64,000 nucleotides of DNA from Gilvimarinus sp. DA14 (GCF_024204685.1 NZ_CP100350.1:2210501-2274500); one strand, 5' to 3'. Positions 17,606 to 24,969 are shown, counted from the first letter of the stretch. Made by a program: numbers and translations. Notes: a model not told the origin generated them from the sequence alone.

Positions 17606-19003
17606 ATGGGAAGCTTTGGAAGATCTTGGGGGCGTGATCGGTCTGAGCGAGAGTTACAGAAAATTCTACAGGGCAGCGATCTAACCCTGCGGCTTGAGGC
17701 GTCCGACCCCACCAGTCGCTTTGCCGATGAGTTTATGGATCGGCTGCAGAAGCGGCTGGGGCAGAGTGTTTCCGCAGCGGTCACCATCGCCGGCCAAGCG
17801 CCAGTGTTGGGCCGTATGGCACAAAGCACCGCCACCGCCGGGCGGGAATTGAGCCAGGCGGCTGACACCATCGCCAGTACCAGCGAAGAGGTTTCCACCA
17901 CACTCGCGTCAGAGCTGGTTCCGGGGGCCAACGATATGGCCCGCCTATCGCGGGAAGTGGCCGGTTCGGTACGGCAATGCGAGACCGGCGTCGACCAGGC
18001 GCTCGGCCACTTCGGTGCCATCAATCGCAGTGAAAGGGACCTGGAAGGCGCCATCGGCACTCTGCAAACCCAGCTCGAAGAAGTAACCAAAGTCATAGGC
18101 GTGATCGCCGAGATATCCAAACAGACCAACCTGCTCTCGCTAAACGCCGCCATCGAGGCCGCCCGCGCCGGGGTGCACGGCGCCGGCTTTGCGGTCGTGG
18201 CCGAGGAGGTCCGCCGCCTGGCGCAACACGCGACCGAGTCCACCGATCAGGTATCCGACATCGTTCAGCAGTTTCGCGCCGACATGACCCAATTAACCGA
18301 TGCCGGTAGCCAAATGCAGCAAGCGGTGTCAGCCGGTGAAGCGGGCGTTGAGCAGATGCGCACAGAACTCGGCAAAGCGCGCTCGGCCATGGACGACTTG
18401 GACACCCGTGTCAGCTCTATTGCTTCGGGCACCGAGCAAATCGGCGCAGCCGTATCAGCGATGAACAGCGATGTGCACACCGTCGCCGACGCGGCCGGTG
18501 AACTGCTAAGCAACGCCGAGCAGATGGGTGAAACCAGCGCCGCAATTCACGACCAAAGTAACCACCTGCTGGAAGGTCTCGGCGGCTTTCATCTGGACTT
18601 GCACAAACAGGCACGCGAAGCCGTAGTTCGCCTCGCACAGCAGTCGGCCTTGCGCACCGGCTCAGAGGCGCAAGCGGAGCGCGAGCTGGAACAGGCCCTG
18701 GCCAAAGACAAACGGTTTGAACTGCTCTACCTGGTGGGGCGTGACGGTAAACAGCTAACCGCCAACTGCTTCGCGCAGGACCTAAACCACCTGGACGGCA
18801 CACAGGCGCGCGGCAAAGACTGGCGACAACGCCATTGGTTTAAGGCCGTGCTGGAAAGCAAACAACCCCACATCACCGACGTTTATCGCTCGGCAGCAAC
18901 CGAAGCCTTTTGTTTCACCGTGGCGGTACCCGTTCTCGATGAGCGGGGAGAATTGGTGCGTGTGCTGGGTGCTGATCTGAGGCTTTCGGCGCTTACTTCC
19001 TGA
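17606..19003 (+). CDS. Soluble methyl-accepting chemotaxis protein with C-terminal sensor domain
   Basis: About 465 residues from ATG 17606 ([20 protein letters not shown]), preceded by GGGAGAG. There is no membrane helix. The signalling coiled coil occupies roughly residues 60-330, with the conserved tip [22 protein letters not shown]-terminal domain of about 110 residues ([29 protein letters not shown]-like loop, [26 protein letters not shown]) looks like a PAS/Cache-type sensor. Having the sensor after the signalling domain, in a cytoplasmic protein, is an uncommon order. It lies between repeat copies A and B. Confidence 0.88.
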   Translation: MGSFGRSWGRDRSERELQKILQGSDLTLRLEASDPTSRFADEFMDRLQKRLGQSVSAAVTIAGQAPVLGRMAQSTATAGRELSQAADTIASTSEEVSTTLASELVPGANDMARLSREVAGSVRQCETGVDQALGHFGAINRSERDLEGAIGTLQTQLEEVTKVIGVIAEISKQTNLLSLNAAIEAARAGVHGAGFAVVAEEVRRLAQHATESTDQVSDIVQQFRADMTQLTDAGSQMQQAVSAGEAGVEQMRTELGKARSAMDDLDTRVSSIASGTEQIGAAVSAMNSDVHTVADAAGELLSNAEQMGETSAAIHDQSNHLLEGLGGFHLDLHKQAREAVVRLAQQSALRTGSEAQAERELEQALAKDKRFELLYLVGRDGKQLTANCFAQDLNHLDGTQARGKDWRQRHWFKAVLESKQPHITDVYRSAATEAFCFTVAVPVLDERGELVRVLGADLRLSALTS

Positions 19004-19124
19004 TTTGCATTTCTGTTGTGTTGCTGCAGTTGATAGCTTGATTCTGCATTAACCAACGAGTGTTATCGTTGGGAAAGCAACCTGACATTGGGGGCAGGCT
19101 TAGTGCTGGAGTTTCTTTTTTTAT

Positions 19125-19412
19125 ATGCCCGTGTCGCCGGGCGTTGCGAGTTACTTTTTTCGGCAAAAAGTACCGCCGCCGTTCCTGCGCCTCCATGCGC
19201 CCACGGCATTAGTGATTCCCTTCACGTCAAAGCCGCGCCCCAACATCTGGCCCTGCGGGTCCCCTCATTCCAATCTATTTTAGCGGGCCGTATCGATAGG
19301 CCGTCCATGGCCTAGCGATACTTGCGCAAACGTCCTGTTTGCTTACCCGCTAAAATAGATTTCCATTCGGCCTAGATGTAAACGGGGCAAAAAGCGGCAC
19401 TTCGTAGCAGCC
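19125..19412 (+). repeat. Structured intergenic repeat, copy B
   Basis: This copy starts with TGCCCGTGTCGCCGGGCG and a GTTACTTTTT/AAAAAGTA hairpin. The cloverleaf is the clearest of the set: a perfect 16-bp outer stem (19272-19287 with 19346-19361); arm GTATCG/CGATAC (19290-19295/19316-19321) enclosing TAGGCC-GTCCAT-GGCCTA; and arm GCAAAC-GTCCT-GTTTGC (19326-19342). It extends through CTTCGTAG near 19405. It marks the left border of the defence cassette array. Confidence 0.85.
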
Positions 19413-19452
19413 TCTCGATAGCGAAATTCACAATTCAAGAACTGCCCCCAAC
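19413..19452 (+). repeat. Short repeat tail shared with copy A
   Basis: The 40-bp stretch after copy B (GATAGCGAAATTCACAATTC..., then CTGCCCCC) is nearly identical to the stretch after copy A (16687-16728) and loosely similar, inverted, to 24677-24710. It resembles the widespread GGGGTCAGGTCTTG-type termini of small palindromic elements in marine gammaproteobacteria. Cap15 ends 11 bp further on. Confidence 0.6.
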
Positions 19453-19462
19453 TCGTCCCTTA

Positions 19463-20125
19463 CTAGCGTCGATTCTCAACTTCCGTGACAGGGTGTTCAC
19501 CAAGACTATCTGGAAGTTCTTCGATAAGCTCATTTGAATAATACTCCAAAACTATTTCCCCTTTTGTTAGTCTTTCAGTCCAATATCTACCTATAAGCTT
19601 TAACTTCGGTTTCTCCACTATCTTAAATACCGCTGTTCCATCATGCGGAATACTTCTTTCGCTCAAGCTTAATCTCGGCTTACTAGTATAAGAGTATGCT
19701 ACGTTTTTAATTTGTCGATCTGGGTCAATTAGAAAACCTTCTGAGTAGGAAGAGCTTTCCATTTCACTTGTGCGCATCATGCAGCTGATGTGGAAGAAAG
19801 ACTGATTTATAGTGAGCATTACAGGTATCGGAGGGGGCTTTTCTCCTGTATCTGGATTTTTCCAGTCCGAGTGTATAAAACCCAACCAGCTACCATTCAA
19901 GTTTGGGAAAGGAACAAGCCACCCTCTAAATAGTTTAAGTTTCCACCCCCACCTCACGAAAACTGCAACTATTAAAAGATCAATACTCACCACTTTGGGG
20001 ACAAGCCCGAAAAAATCTTTAACCTTAGATAAGTCCAGCCCACCAAAGTATGCAAGAGAAAACCAAGCAACCGCTGATATGCCGACCAGCAAATATAAAG
20101 AGCTCTTAATCGTCACGTTACGCAT
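19463..20125 (-). CDS. cap15: Cap15-like CBASS effector (2TM + beta-barrel)
   Basis: A 220-residue protein with two N-terminal membrane helices (LYLLVGISAVAWFSLAYFGG and VVSIDLLIVAVFVRWGW) and a C-terminal domain. The motifs LNGSWLGFIHSDW, ISCMMRTSEMES and LIGRYWTERLTKGEIVLEYY resemble the cyclic-nucleotide-sensing beta-barrel of Cap15. In characterised CBASS, Cap15 binds the cyclic dinucleotide made by a CdnE-type enzyme and disrupts the inner membrane, stopping phage growth. It overlaps the CD-NTase gene by one base (TAATG), so they are translated together. No attC site follows it; copy B of the structured repeat begins the flank instead. Confidence 0.82.
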   Translation of the reverse strand: MRNVTIKSSLYLLVGISAVAWFSLAYFGGLDLSKVKDFFGLVPKVVSIDLLIVAVFVRWGWKLKLFRGWLVPFPNLNGSWLGFIHSDWKNPDTGEKPPPIPVMLTINQSFFHISCMMRTSEMESSSYSEGFLIDPDRQIKNVAYSYTSKPRLSLSERSIPHDGTAVFKIVEKPKLKLIGRYWTERLTKGEIVLEYYSNELIEELPDSLGEHPVTEVENRR

Positions 20126-21000
20126 TATTTAAAACCAAAATAATTCCAAGCCGCTTTAGCAAACTCACGCCCATCCGCACGAGTCCACTTTTGACCTGAA
20201 TGAAATAGGAAAAAGCATTCGTTTACTTCGAGCCAACGCCCCTCATCTGGTTCGTCGCCCTGAAGATTATCCCAAATATAAAAAAGCATACCTCTTAACC
20301 GCTCCGTCCATATTGAGCGTGAAAACACTTCATCTGGACAGTTATATGCCAAACATTCCATAAAAAATGATGGTAATTCGCGAAACGTTCCATCCGCTGC
20401 CATTGCATTTTCAATTCGCTTTAGAAGGCGGGCTCCTTTTTTATAGGCATACCCGGTTGCATTATTCTTGGCTGTTCCTTTTTCCATTTGCTGGACAGGA
20501 TAATTGACGATACTACTACCATCCTTTTTGAAAATCTTAGTTCCATCCCTCGTTCCATATTTCATGTAATAGCGATAGCTAAAACAAGGAACTACATCAG
20601 CATCGACTCGCGAAGAGCTTGAATTTATCTGTATCGCTGTAGAACCCGAAGAGTCCACTTGTCCAGGAAACTTAGCCGTCATTGCGGAGACAAGTTCACT
20701 TCTAAGTTTTGAAGGGGTCCAAATTCCTTCGTATGGCTGACCAGGGGGATGATTACCTTTTTCTGACTCACCCCAATATTTGACTTCTGTACATTCAACA
20801 GCTATATCCACATCGCTATCAGCACGAACATTTGTATTGTTAGCATAAGATCCTTTTGAGAATACCTTCAATGAACAGTTATTGAATGGCGCATGGGAAT
20901 TAATCGCTTCTCGAATCATCCGCTCGGTTCTATCCTGCTTGTCCTTTTCTGTATTACTAGAAGGGCCTGTCCATCCGGCCAGCTTATCTTCAAGGCTCAT
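20125..21000 (-). CDS. CBASS CD-NTase (CdnE-like cyclic oligonucleotide synthase)
   Basis: A 291-residue nucleotidyltransferase of the cGAS/DncV-like family. The active site is intact: KGSYANNTNVR with Gly50-Ser51, the Asp63/Asp65 pair in SDVDIAVE, and the third acidic strand RVDADVVPC (Asp133/Asp135). On phage infection such enzymes make cyclic di- or trinucleotides. The sequence and the partner Cap15 both suggest the CdnE clade. It lies 18 bp after attC site 4 on the minus strand and is coupled to cap15, giving a compact two-gene (type I) CBASS as the last cassette of the array. Confidence 0.9.
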   Translation of the reverse strand: MSLEDKLAGWTGPSSNTEKDKQDRTERMIREAINSHAPFNNCSLKVFSKGSYANNTNVRADSDVDIAVECTEVKYWGESEKGNHPPGQPYEGIWTPSKLRSELVSAMTAKFPGQVDSSGSTAIQINSSSSRVDADVVPCFSYRYYMKYGTRDGTKIFKKDGSSIVNYPVQQMEKGTAKNNATGYAYKKGARLLKRIENAMAADGTFRELPSFFMECLAYNCPDEVFSRSIWTERLRGMLFYIWDNLQGDEPDEGRWLEVNECFFLFHSGQKWTRADGREFAKAAWNYFGFK

Positions 21001-21017
21001 TCTTCATCCTTTGTAAA

Positions 21018-21078
21018 CGCTAACGCCCGCGTAATAGGTGCGAGCTTGCGAGCGTCCTAATTGACGCGCTTGTTAAGT
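21018..21078 (-). other. attC recombination site 4 (61 bp)
   Basis: Read on the minus strand, it begins right after the TIR gene stop with ACTTAAC (a perfect RYYYAAC box) and ends with GTTAGCG (near GTTRRRY). Between them the L arms AGCGCGTCAATTAGG and CCTATTACGCGGGC pair with an unpaired C, as attC sites require for strand choice. Its length equals that of classic 60-bp elements. This is the most canonical site of the array. Confidence 0.85.
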
Positions 21079-21855
21079 TCATCTGAATGTTCTGACCAAA
21101 TGTGCTTTATTGGCCGCAATACGCGCTTCAGCATAGAAGGCTCCCCCAAATGCAATTACTGCTGCGACAGGAATTGACCAAAATCCTATACCCCACATCA
21201 TAGGTAGTTGAAAACCAAACCATGACTCAGAGTATGACGGAAGATGGAGCATTGTGACTAACGATAGAATGCCAACCGTCGCTGCTGTCACCTGTCTAAT
21301 ACGAAGCCTTTCCTGTGGAGTAAGGCCATACTTTATTGCACCCTGGCATCCAAGGCATACATGCACTCCATGCTGAAACGGAGTTGCACAATGTCCGCAG
21401 GTATGCATTTCAACTTGCGGTTCATGTGAAATATCTTGAGATTTTAGAACTGTAGTTTGGATGGCGTTGGCAACACGATTTGCATCACCGCTCCAAAGTT
21501 GAAACAACTTATCATTTAGAAGCGGAAATTCTTCAACTATTCCATCAATCTCGGTCTGAGTTCCAACCAAAATAGGAATAATGATTACTTTTCCGGACTT
21601 GGCTTCTAAATTAAGCACCGCCCATAGCTCTCTTTTTGGCCAGTGCTTGGCCATGAATGCACGGCTTAGAATAACCACGACAAAATCTGAGACTTTAAGT
21701 CCATCATTGACCCTTTCAGTGATGCTTTCTCCAGCGGATATCTCAGCTTCGTCGATCCAATAAGAAAGACCTCGCTGTGCCAAACAGCTAGCCAAAGGCC
21801 TAGCAACAGCGGTCTTATCTTCACTTGCGTGACATATAAAAATGTCTTTTTTCAT
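21079..21855 (-). CDS. TIR-domain protein with zinc ribbon and two membrane helices
   Basis: Of 258 residues, 1-140 form a TIR domain: DIFICHASEDK, the WIDEAEISAGESI loop, and the NADase-type glutamate Glu76 in HWPKRELWAVLN. A four-cysteine zinc ribbon follows (HTCGHCATPFQHGVHVCLGC). Two membrane helices come near the C-terminus (AATVGILSLVTMLHL and IGFWSIPVAAVIAFGGAFY). Bacterial TIR proteins often act in phage defence by cleaving NAD+ or making a signal. As a single-gene cassette between attC sites 3 and 4 it is probably a self-contained defence gene. The TIR call is firm; the function is inferred. Confidence 0.85.
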   Translation of the reverse strand: MKKDIFICHASEDKTAVARPLASCLAQRGLSYWIDEAEISAGESITERVNDGLKVSDFVVVILSRAFMAKHWPKRELWAVLNLEAKSGKVIIIPILVGTQTEIDGIVEEFPLLNDKLFQLWSGDANRVANAIQTTVLKSQDISHEPQVEMHTCGHCATPFQHGVHVCLGCQGAIKYGLTPQERLRIRQVTAATVGILSLVTMLHLPSYSESWFGFQLPMMWGIGFWSIPVAAVIAFGGAFYAEARIAANKAHLVRTFR

Positions 21856-21874
21856 ATGATGCGATTTTCCTTGT

Positions 21875-21993
21875 TCCTAACGCCGCCAGAACACGGCAGC
21901 TCTGTAGTGGGTTGTTGCAAAACATCGGGATCAGGCCTTACATTTTACACCTTGATGTGAAATGTAAGGCCTGACACTCACCTATTATTAGGC
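21875..21993 (-). other. attC-like site 3 (119 bp) carrying a palindromic insertion
   Basis: On the minus strand the site starts just after the stop of the 185-residue gene with GCCTAAT and ends with GTTAGGA, simple-site boxes of an integron attC. The middle is dominated by a perfect 15-bp inverted repeat (TCAGGCCTTACATTT at 21931-21945 with its complement at 21960-21974), which makes the site longer than usual. The arm GGCAGC/GCTGCC-type bases near 21890-21903 flank it. Confidence 0.6.
21931..21974. repeat. Small palindromic element inside attC-like site 3
   Basis: A 15-bp perfect inverted repeat, TCAGGCCTTACATTT, with a 14-nt loop. The arm resembles the TCAGGTCTTTGAC terminus of the 83-bp element at 22720-22802, suggesting one family of small mobile palindromes. 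Confidence 0.75.
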
Positions 21994-21994
21994 A

Positions 21995-22552
21995 TCAATC
22001 TTCGTCTGCTTCACCTATCTTCTGCTCGAGATCTAAAGTTGATAAAGCAAGCTGTAGATTATCAGCATCATAAACCCACTGTGTTCCATCTGAAAGTCGA
22101 ACCCGAGCGACATACGTAACAGTTGTTAGCATTTCGGAAACATCGTTTTCAAACGCACGCCATTCCCCATTAACTCTAGTCACTCCCTCACCAAAGTCCT
22201 TGGGCTCTGTGTTCGCTAAATTTTTCATGTGTTGACCAAACACATCATAGAGTATAGTTCTGACTTGAATTGCCACTATCGAGCGCTTTACGTTTAACTC
22301 GGTAGTCCCCGAAAACCGGAAACTGCGATCTTTATAAACGATCTCCGTAGAATGAGAGTTGAGCTCAACAGGGGAAGTCGGATCATTGAATAGAATGCTT
22401 TCGCGGATCAGGGCAGACCCTTCATTGACCGTAACCCCAGATATTGAGAATGAAAATGGGCCGTCTTCCATGCGTTCAATCTCGTAACTTTGAGCTCTGG
22501 TACTGACCGCAAAAACTAAGCAAATGAAAATTAGGAATGCTTGATGTTTCAT
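21995..22552 (-). CDS. Unrecognised secreted protein in a gene cassette
   Basis: A 185-residue protein with a signal peptide (MKHQAFLIFICLVFAVSTRAQS) and a mostly beta, acidic mature part (FSFSISGVTVNEGSALIRESILFND, FRFSGTTELNVKRSIVAIQVRTILYDVFG). No cysteines are present in the mature protein, and no family was recognised. It lies alone between attC-like sites 2 and 3, in the typical size and orientation of an integron cassette gene. A role in defence is possible only by association. Confidence 0.7.
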   Translation of the reverse strand: MKHQAFLIFICLVFAVSTRAQSYEIERMEDGPFSFSISGVTVNEGSALIRESILFNDPTSPVELNSHSTEIVYKDRSFRFSGTTELNVKRSIVAIQVRTILYDVFGQHMKNLANTEPKDFGEGVTRVNGEWRAFENDVSEMLTTVTYVARVRLSDGTQWVYDADNLQLALSTLDLEQKIGEADED

Positions 22553-22568
22553 GCTTACTCTCTTTTTA

Positions 22569-22650
22569 GTTAGGACGCGAACACTTCAATAACCGGAGCA
22601 GCTTTGCTGCGTCCGGCGCCGAAGGCGCGTAGTTAATTGGCTTGTTAGAA
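22569..22650 (-). other. Degenerate attC-like site 2
   Basis: On the minus strand it begins with TTCTAAC-AAGCCAATTAAC and contains two strong internal hairpins, GCGCC-TTC-GGCGC and CCGGACGCAGC/GCTGCTCCGG, followed by TTATTGAAG that pairs with the left arm. The expected right box GTTRRRY is missing; TCCTAAC stands there instead. It is probably a mutated or rearranged attC. Confidence 0.5.
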
Positions 22651-22719
22651 CCATTCCATGATGCAGCCAACTAAGCCTGTGCTAACAGCCACCATGAAAA
22701 AAATTGACCAGGTCAAGCA

Positions 22720-22802
22720 TCGGGGTCAGTGTGGTTGCTTATACATTTCAATGACGCTGTTGATCCGAATAGATTGATCAAAAGTCAAAGACCTGACCCC
22801 GA
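22720..22802. mobile_element. 83-bp palindromic mini-element inserted in the RSH gene
   Basis: The 10-bp inverted termini TCGGGGTCAG (22720-22729) and CTGACCCCGA (22793-22802) bound an 83-bp segment with no gene of its own. It supplies the last 25 or so codons and the TGA stop of the RelA/SpoT-like gene. The GGGGTCAGGTCTTTGAC end is typical of REP-like or MITE-like elements in marine gammaproteobacteria. Confidence 0.65.
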
Positions 22803-23346
22803 CTTTAGTGGAAAATTTCCGCCTAATAGGCTTCGGCACTTCGATCTTGGCCTTGTACCCTATGTCGTGTTCGATTTCTGCCCATGTGTGCTGTAAAATC
22901 GATCGGACCTGGATCTCAAACTTTAGCCCAGTGAATCCTTGGTATTCTAGCAAAGAAGCGCGATGCGGCTTCAATGAAACCACATAGTGCAACGAAAGGT
23001 AGCCGAAACGGTCAGGGTCCAAAACTGTTCGTTTATCGATAGAATTTTCGGAGTCGATCAGGAACTCTTCCTCGATTATCTTGGCAATATCATCAATCTC
23101 ATCGGCATAATGACAAATGATTCTAAGGCCGACAATATCAGTGATGTCTGATATCGTGGAGTACTTATCTTTTTTCTGTATTTTTCTCTCGATGCTACTT
23201 CTTTCTTTGCCCCTCCCACTGATTGAGTGAACGTCTATATTGGACGCCGTGAGCAACCTTTTCAGAAGCGATTCCATCGTGCTCGAAAATGCAGCATAGA
23301 TCATTTGTTTTTCGTCAAATTGTTGCAGCAAAGCTTCCGTGGTCAA
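22726..23346 (-). CDS. RelA/SpoT-like nucleotide synthetase (small alarmone synthetase or ToxSAS), C-terminus altered
   Basis: A 206-residue protein starting at TTG 23346 with GGAGAA upstream. The synthetase core is intact: GRGKERSSIERKIQKKDKY, DIVGLRIICHYADE, FGYLSLHYVVSLK and the EIQVRSILQHTWAEIEHDIGYKAK block. No hydrolase domain is present. Related single-domain enzymes make (p)ppGpp or (pp)pApp, or act as toxins such as CapRel and FaRel that sense phage proteins. Residues from about 182 on are encoded by the inserted element at 22720-22802. After the TGA the same frame continues into a hydrophobic stretch ending at TAA 22648-22646 in attC site 2, so the original protein may have had a membrane tail. 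Confidence 0.8.
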   Translation of the reverse strand: MTTEALLQQFDEKQMIYAAFSSTMESLLKRLLTASNIDVHSISGRGKERSSIERKIQKKDKYSTISDITDIVGLRIICHYADEIDDIAKIIEEEFLIDSENSIDKRTVLDPDRFGYLSLHYVVSLKPHRASLLEYQGFTGLKFEIQVRSILQHTWAEIEHDIGYKAKIEVPKPIRRKFSTKVGVRSLTFDQSIRINSVIEMYKQPH

Positions 23347-23363
23347 TCTTTATTCTCCATTTC

Positions 23364-23435
23364 GCATAACGCCGCGCTCTGCGGAAATTTGGGAGCGCCA
23401 GCGAGTAAATTTTCCGTCGCAGCGCTTTGTTATAT
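23364..23435 (-). other. attC recombination site 1 (72 bp)
   Basis: On the minus strand it runs from ATATAAC (23429-23435) to GTTATGC (23364-23370). The arms AAAGCGCTGCGACGGAAAATTT and AAATTTCCGCAGAGCGCGGC pair along most of their length with unpaired bases on one side, as attC folding requires. It starts 7 bp after the stop of the 2TM gene and ends 17 bp before the RSH start. Confidence 0.82.
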
Positions 23436-23442
23436 TTCGATG

Positions 23443-23796
23443 TCACGAGGCCGCATCAGGTATTGAAGATTGCGTAGTCGGTTGCAACTTAGAAACTGAC
23501 CTCGGGTTCAGTGCAATTTTCCACACCCCCATCAACATTCCAAGAACATCTACGAATAGCGCTGCTCCAGCCGCTGTTACAACTTGCACTGGAAAATCAG
23601 TACTATTGAATAGTATATAAACCGACACCACCATTACGGCTACAAGTAACACCACTGATGAAAACCCCATTACTAGCCTGAGAATGAACCACCATTGGTC
23701 GTGGGCTTTGGCTTGGTCAAATGTCTCACGCTCTTGCCTTAGCTGCTCTGAAGCACGCTCGACAATTACAGGGTTCAACTCTGAGTTATTGCTCAT
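23443..23796 (-). CDS. Small two-helix membrane protein coupled to a TIR gene
   Basis: About 117 residues from ATG 23796 (MSNNSELNPVIVERASEQ). An amphipathic N-terminal helix leads to two membrane helices (LRLVMGFSSVVLLVAVMVVSVYILF and VVTAAGAALFVDVLGMLMGVWKIAL), then a short polar tail. The layout recalls the two-helix domains linked to TIR and TRADD-N proteins in conflict systems, but assignment is tentative. It overlaps the TIR gene by 11 bp, so the pair is cotranslated and likely works together, for example as a membrane pore or anchor for the TIR effector. attC site 1 follows. Confidence 0.7.
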   Translation of the reverse strand: MSNNSELNPVIVERASEQLRQERETFDQAKAHDQWWFILRLVMGFSSVVLLVAVMVVSVYILFNSTDFPVQVVTAAGAALFVDVLGMLMGVWKIALNPRSVSKLQPTTQSSIPDAAS

Positions 23797-24553
23797 TGCG
23801 AACCCCAAGATCTTTTATCAGCTTGTGGAGATCGTCAATTTTCTTATTCAGCTCCTCCTTATTTGGCCTCTCCTTTCTCATGTAGAGAATAGACCCAAGC
23901 ATTGTCGCCATAGAGCCAACTAAAAATGCAATAACCCATTCAAATTGTGAATAGTCAATTTTTGCAACCCAGCCAAGCAAGCCGACAGAAGCAATAAGTG
24001 CTGAAATTAAAGTAACTATCATTGATACAAAGAACATTTGACGAGTCTTAAACTTTTTAAACTCCTCATGCTCCATGCATTTCAATTTTAAAAATTCTCT
24101 TTCAATTTCTATATCAGCCACTTTGGCTTCTAAATCTTCTCTGGTGCTAGTCCTATGTTCGCTTTTAATTCCTTCAATGAGTTTCATCATTGAAGACTCG
24201 AAATCTTTTGATTTCGACATATCAAGATACAAGTAGTCTTTTAGAAAAAATGGTACTTCTGCATGCTTATCCAAAACTAATGGAATAAGCTTAACGTCCT
24301 TTCCTTTTAATCTATTACTGACAGCCAATGACATTTCGTGCTGAACCCATTGGCTTTTTTCAGAGTTTTTTGAAACAAAGAAAAGAACCGCATCGGAATC
24401 ACTAATAGCCTGATTTATTGATGATTTTAGATTTGATCCTGTAGCAATATCAGTTTTATCATCAAAAACATCCAGGTCATGATGCACAAGATAATTTCGC
24501 ACCATCTGGGCGATGTCGTTGTCTTCATATGAATGGCTTAGAAAGACTCTCAT
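23786..24553 (-). CDS. TIR-domain protein with two membrane helices and coiled coils
   Basis: A 255-residue protein. Residues 1-125 form a TIR domain (MRVFLSHSYEDNDIAQMV, DIATGSNLKSSINQAI, LFFVSKNSEKSQWVQHEM) with the expected catalytic Glu73. A basic coiled coil follows (residues about 135-168), then two membrane helices (QMFFVSMIVTLISALIASVGLLGW and FEWVIAFLVGSMATMLGSILYM) and a second coiled coil (RPNKEELNKKIDDLHKLIKDL). GGAGC precedes the ATG. It is first gene of the cassette array and overlaps the small 2TM gene. Its base composition is more AT-rich than the chromosomal genes outside the array, which suggests acquisition. Confidence 0.85.
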   Translation of the reverse strand: MRVFLSHSYEDNDIAQMVRNYLVHHDLDVFDDKTDIATGSNLKSSINQAISDSDAVLFFVSKNSEKSQWVQHEMSLAVSNRLKGKDVKLIPLVLDKHAEVPFFLKDYLYLDMSKSKDFESSMMKLIEGIKSEHRTSTREDLEAKVADIEIEREFLKLKCMEHEEFKKFKTRQMFFVSMIVTLISALIASVGLLGWVAKIDYSQFEWVIAFLVGSMATMLGSILYMRKERPNKEELNKKIDDLHKLIKDLGVRNEQ

Positions 24554-24969
24554 TCATGCTCCAAGAAATATAACAGCTATATCCATGAGTATCGTCATAT
24601 ACAGGCATTATGTGTATATCTGTTCCTATATATAGACATGTCTAAATATGAACATGCCCGAGACTTCAGGGGGCAGACGTTCTTTATTCGCAATTTCTAG
24701 CTAGCCTCTCAGGGCTCCACTGAAAAACAAGCAACTCGGAAACATTACAATGAAGGGCATGCGTCAATGATTAGATACTGCCCTGTTCTGTTCCCAGCCT
24801 CCTGGCTACTCCACCGTTTTATAGTTGTTTTGCGAGACAACAATAAACGCATATTTTGATGAGGAAAATAGTGCCATGGGCTAGCCCGTTTTGCAACGGG
24901 TTAACGTCGGACGTCAGATGTCTGACGCTAGAGCAAGGCTTCGCCTCTTTAGGCCCGATGGACTCAACT
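24554..24969. other. Upstream flank of the cassette array
   Basis: No gene is seen here; neither an integrase gene nor an attI could be recognised. The AT-rich part next to the TIR gene contains the perfect 12-bp palindrome TAGACATGTCTA (24633-24644), a candidate operator. At 24677-24710 there is a loose inverted match to the repeat tail at 19413-19452. An inverted repeat AGCCCGTT/AACGGGTT lies near 24883-24902, and a short heptamer-type palindrome CGTCAGA-TG-TCTGACG at 24910-24925. Confidence 0.5.
24910..24925. repeat. Minimal heptamer palindrome
   Basis: CGTCAGA, TG, TCTGACG: one unit each way of the 7-bp repeat found at 8086-8129, between the array flank and repeat copy C. Confidence 0.7.

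Noticed and set aside
19004..19462. An attC site downstream of cap15
   Set aside because: No RYYYAAC/GTTRRRY pair with folding arms could be found here; the interval is filled by repeat copy B and its tail.
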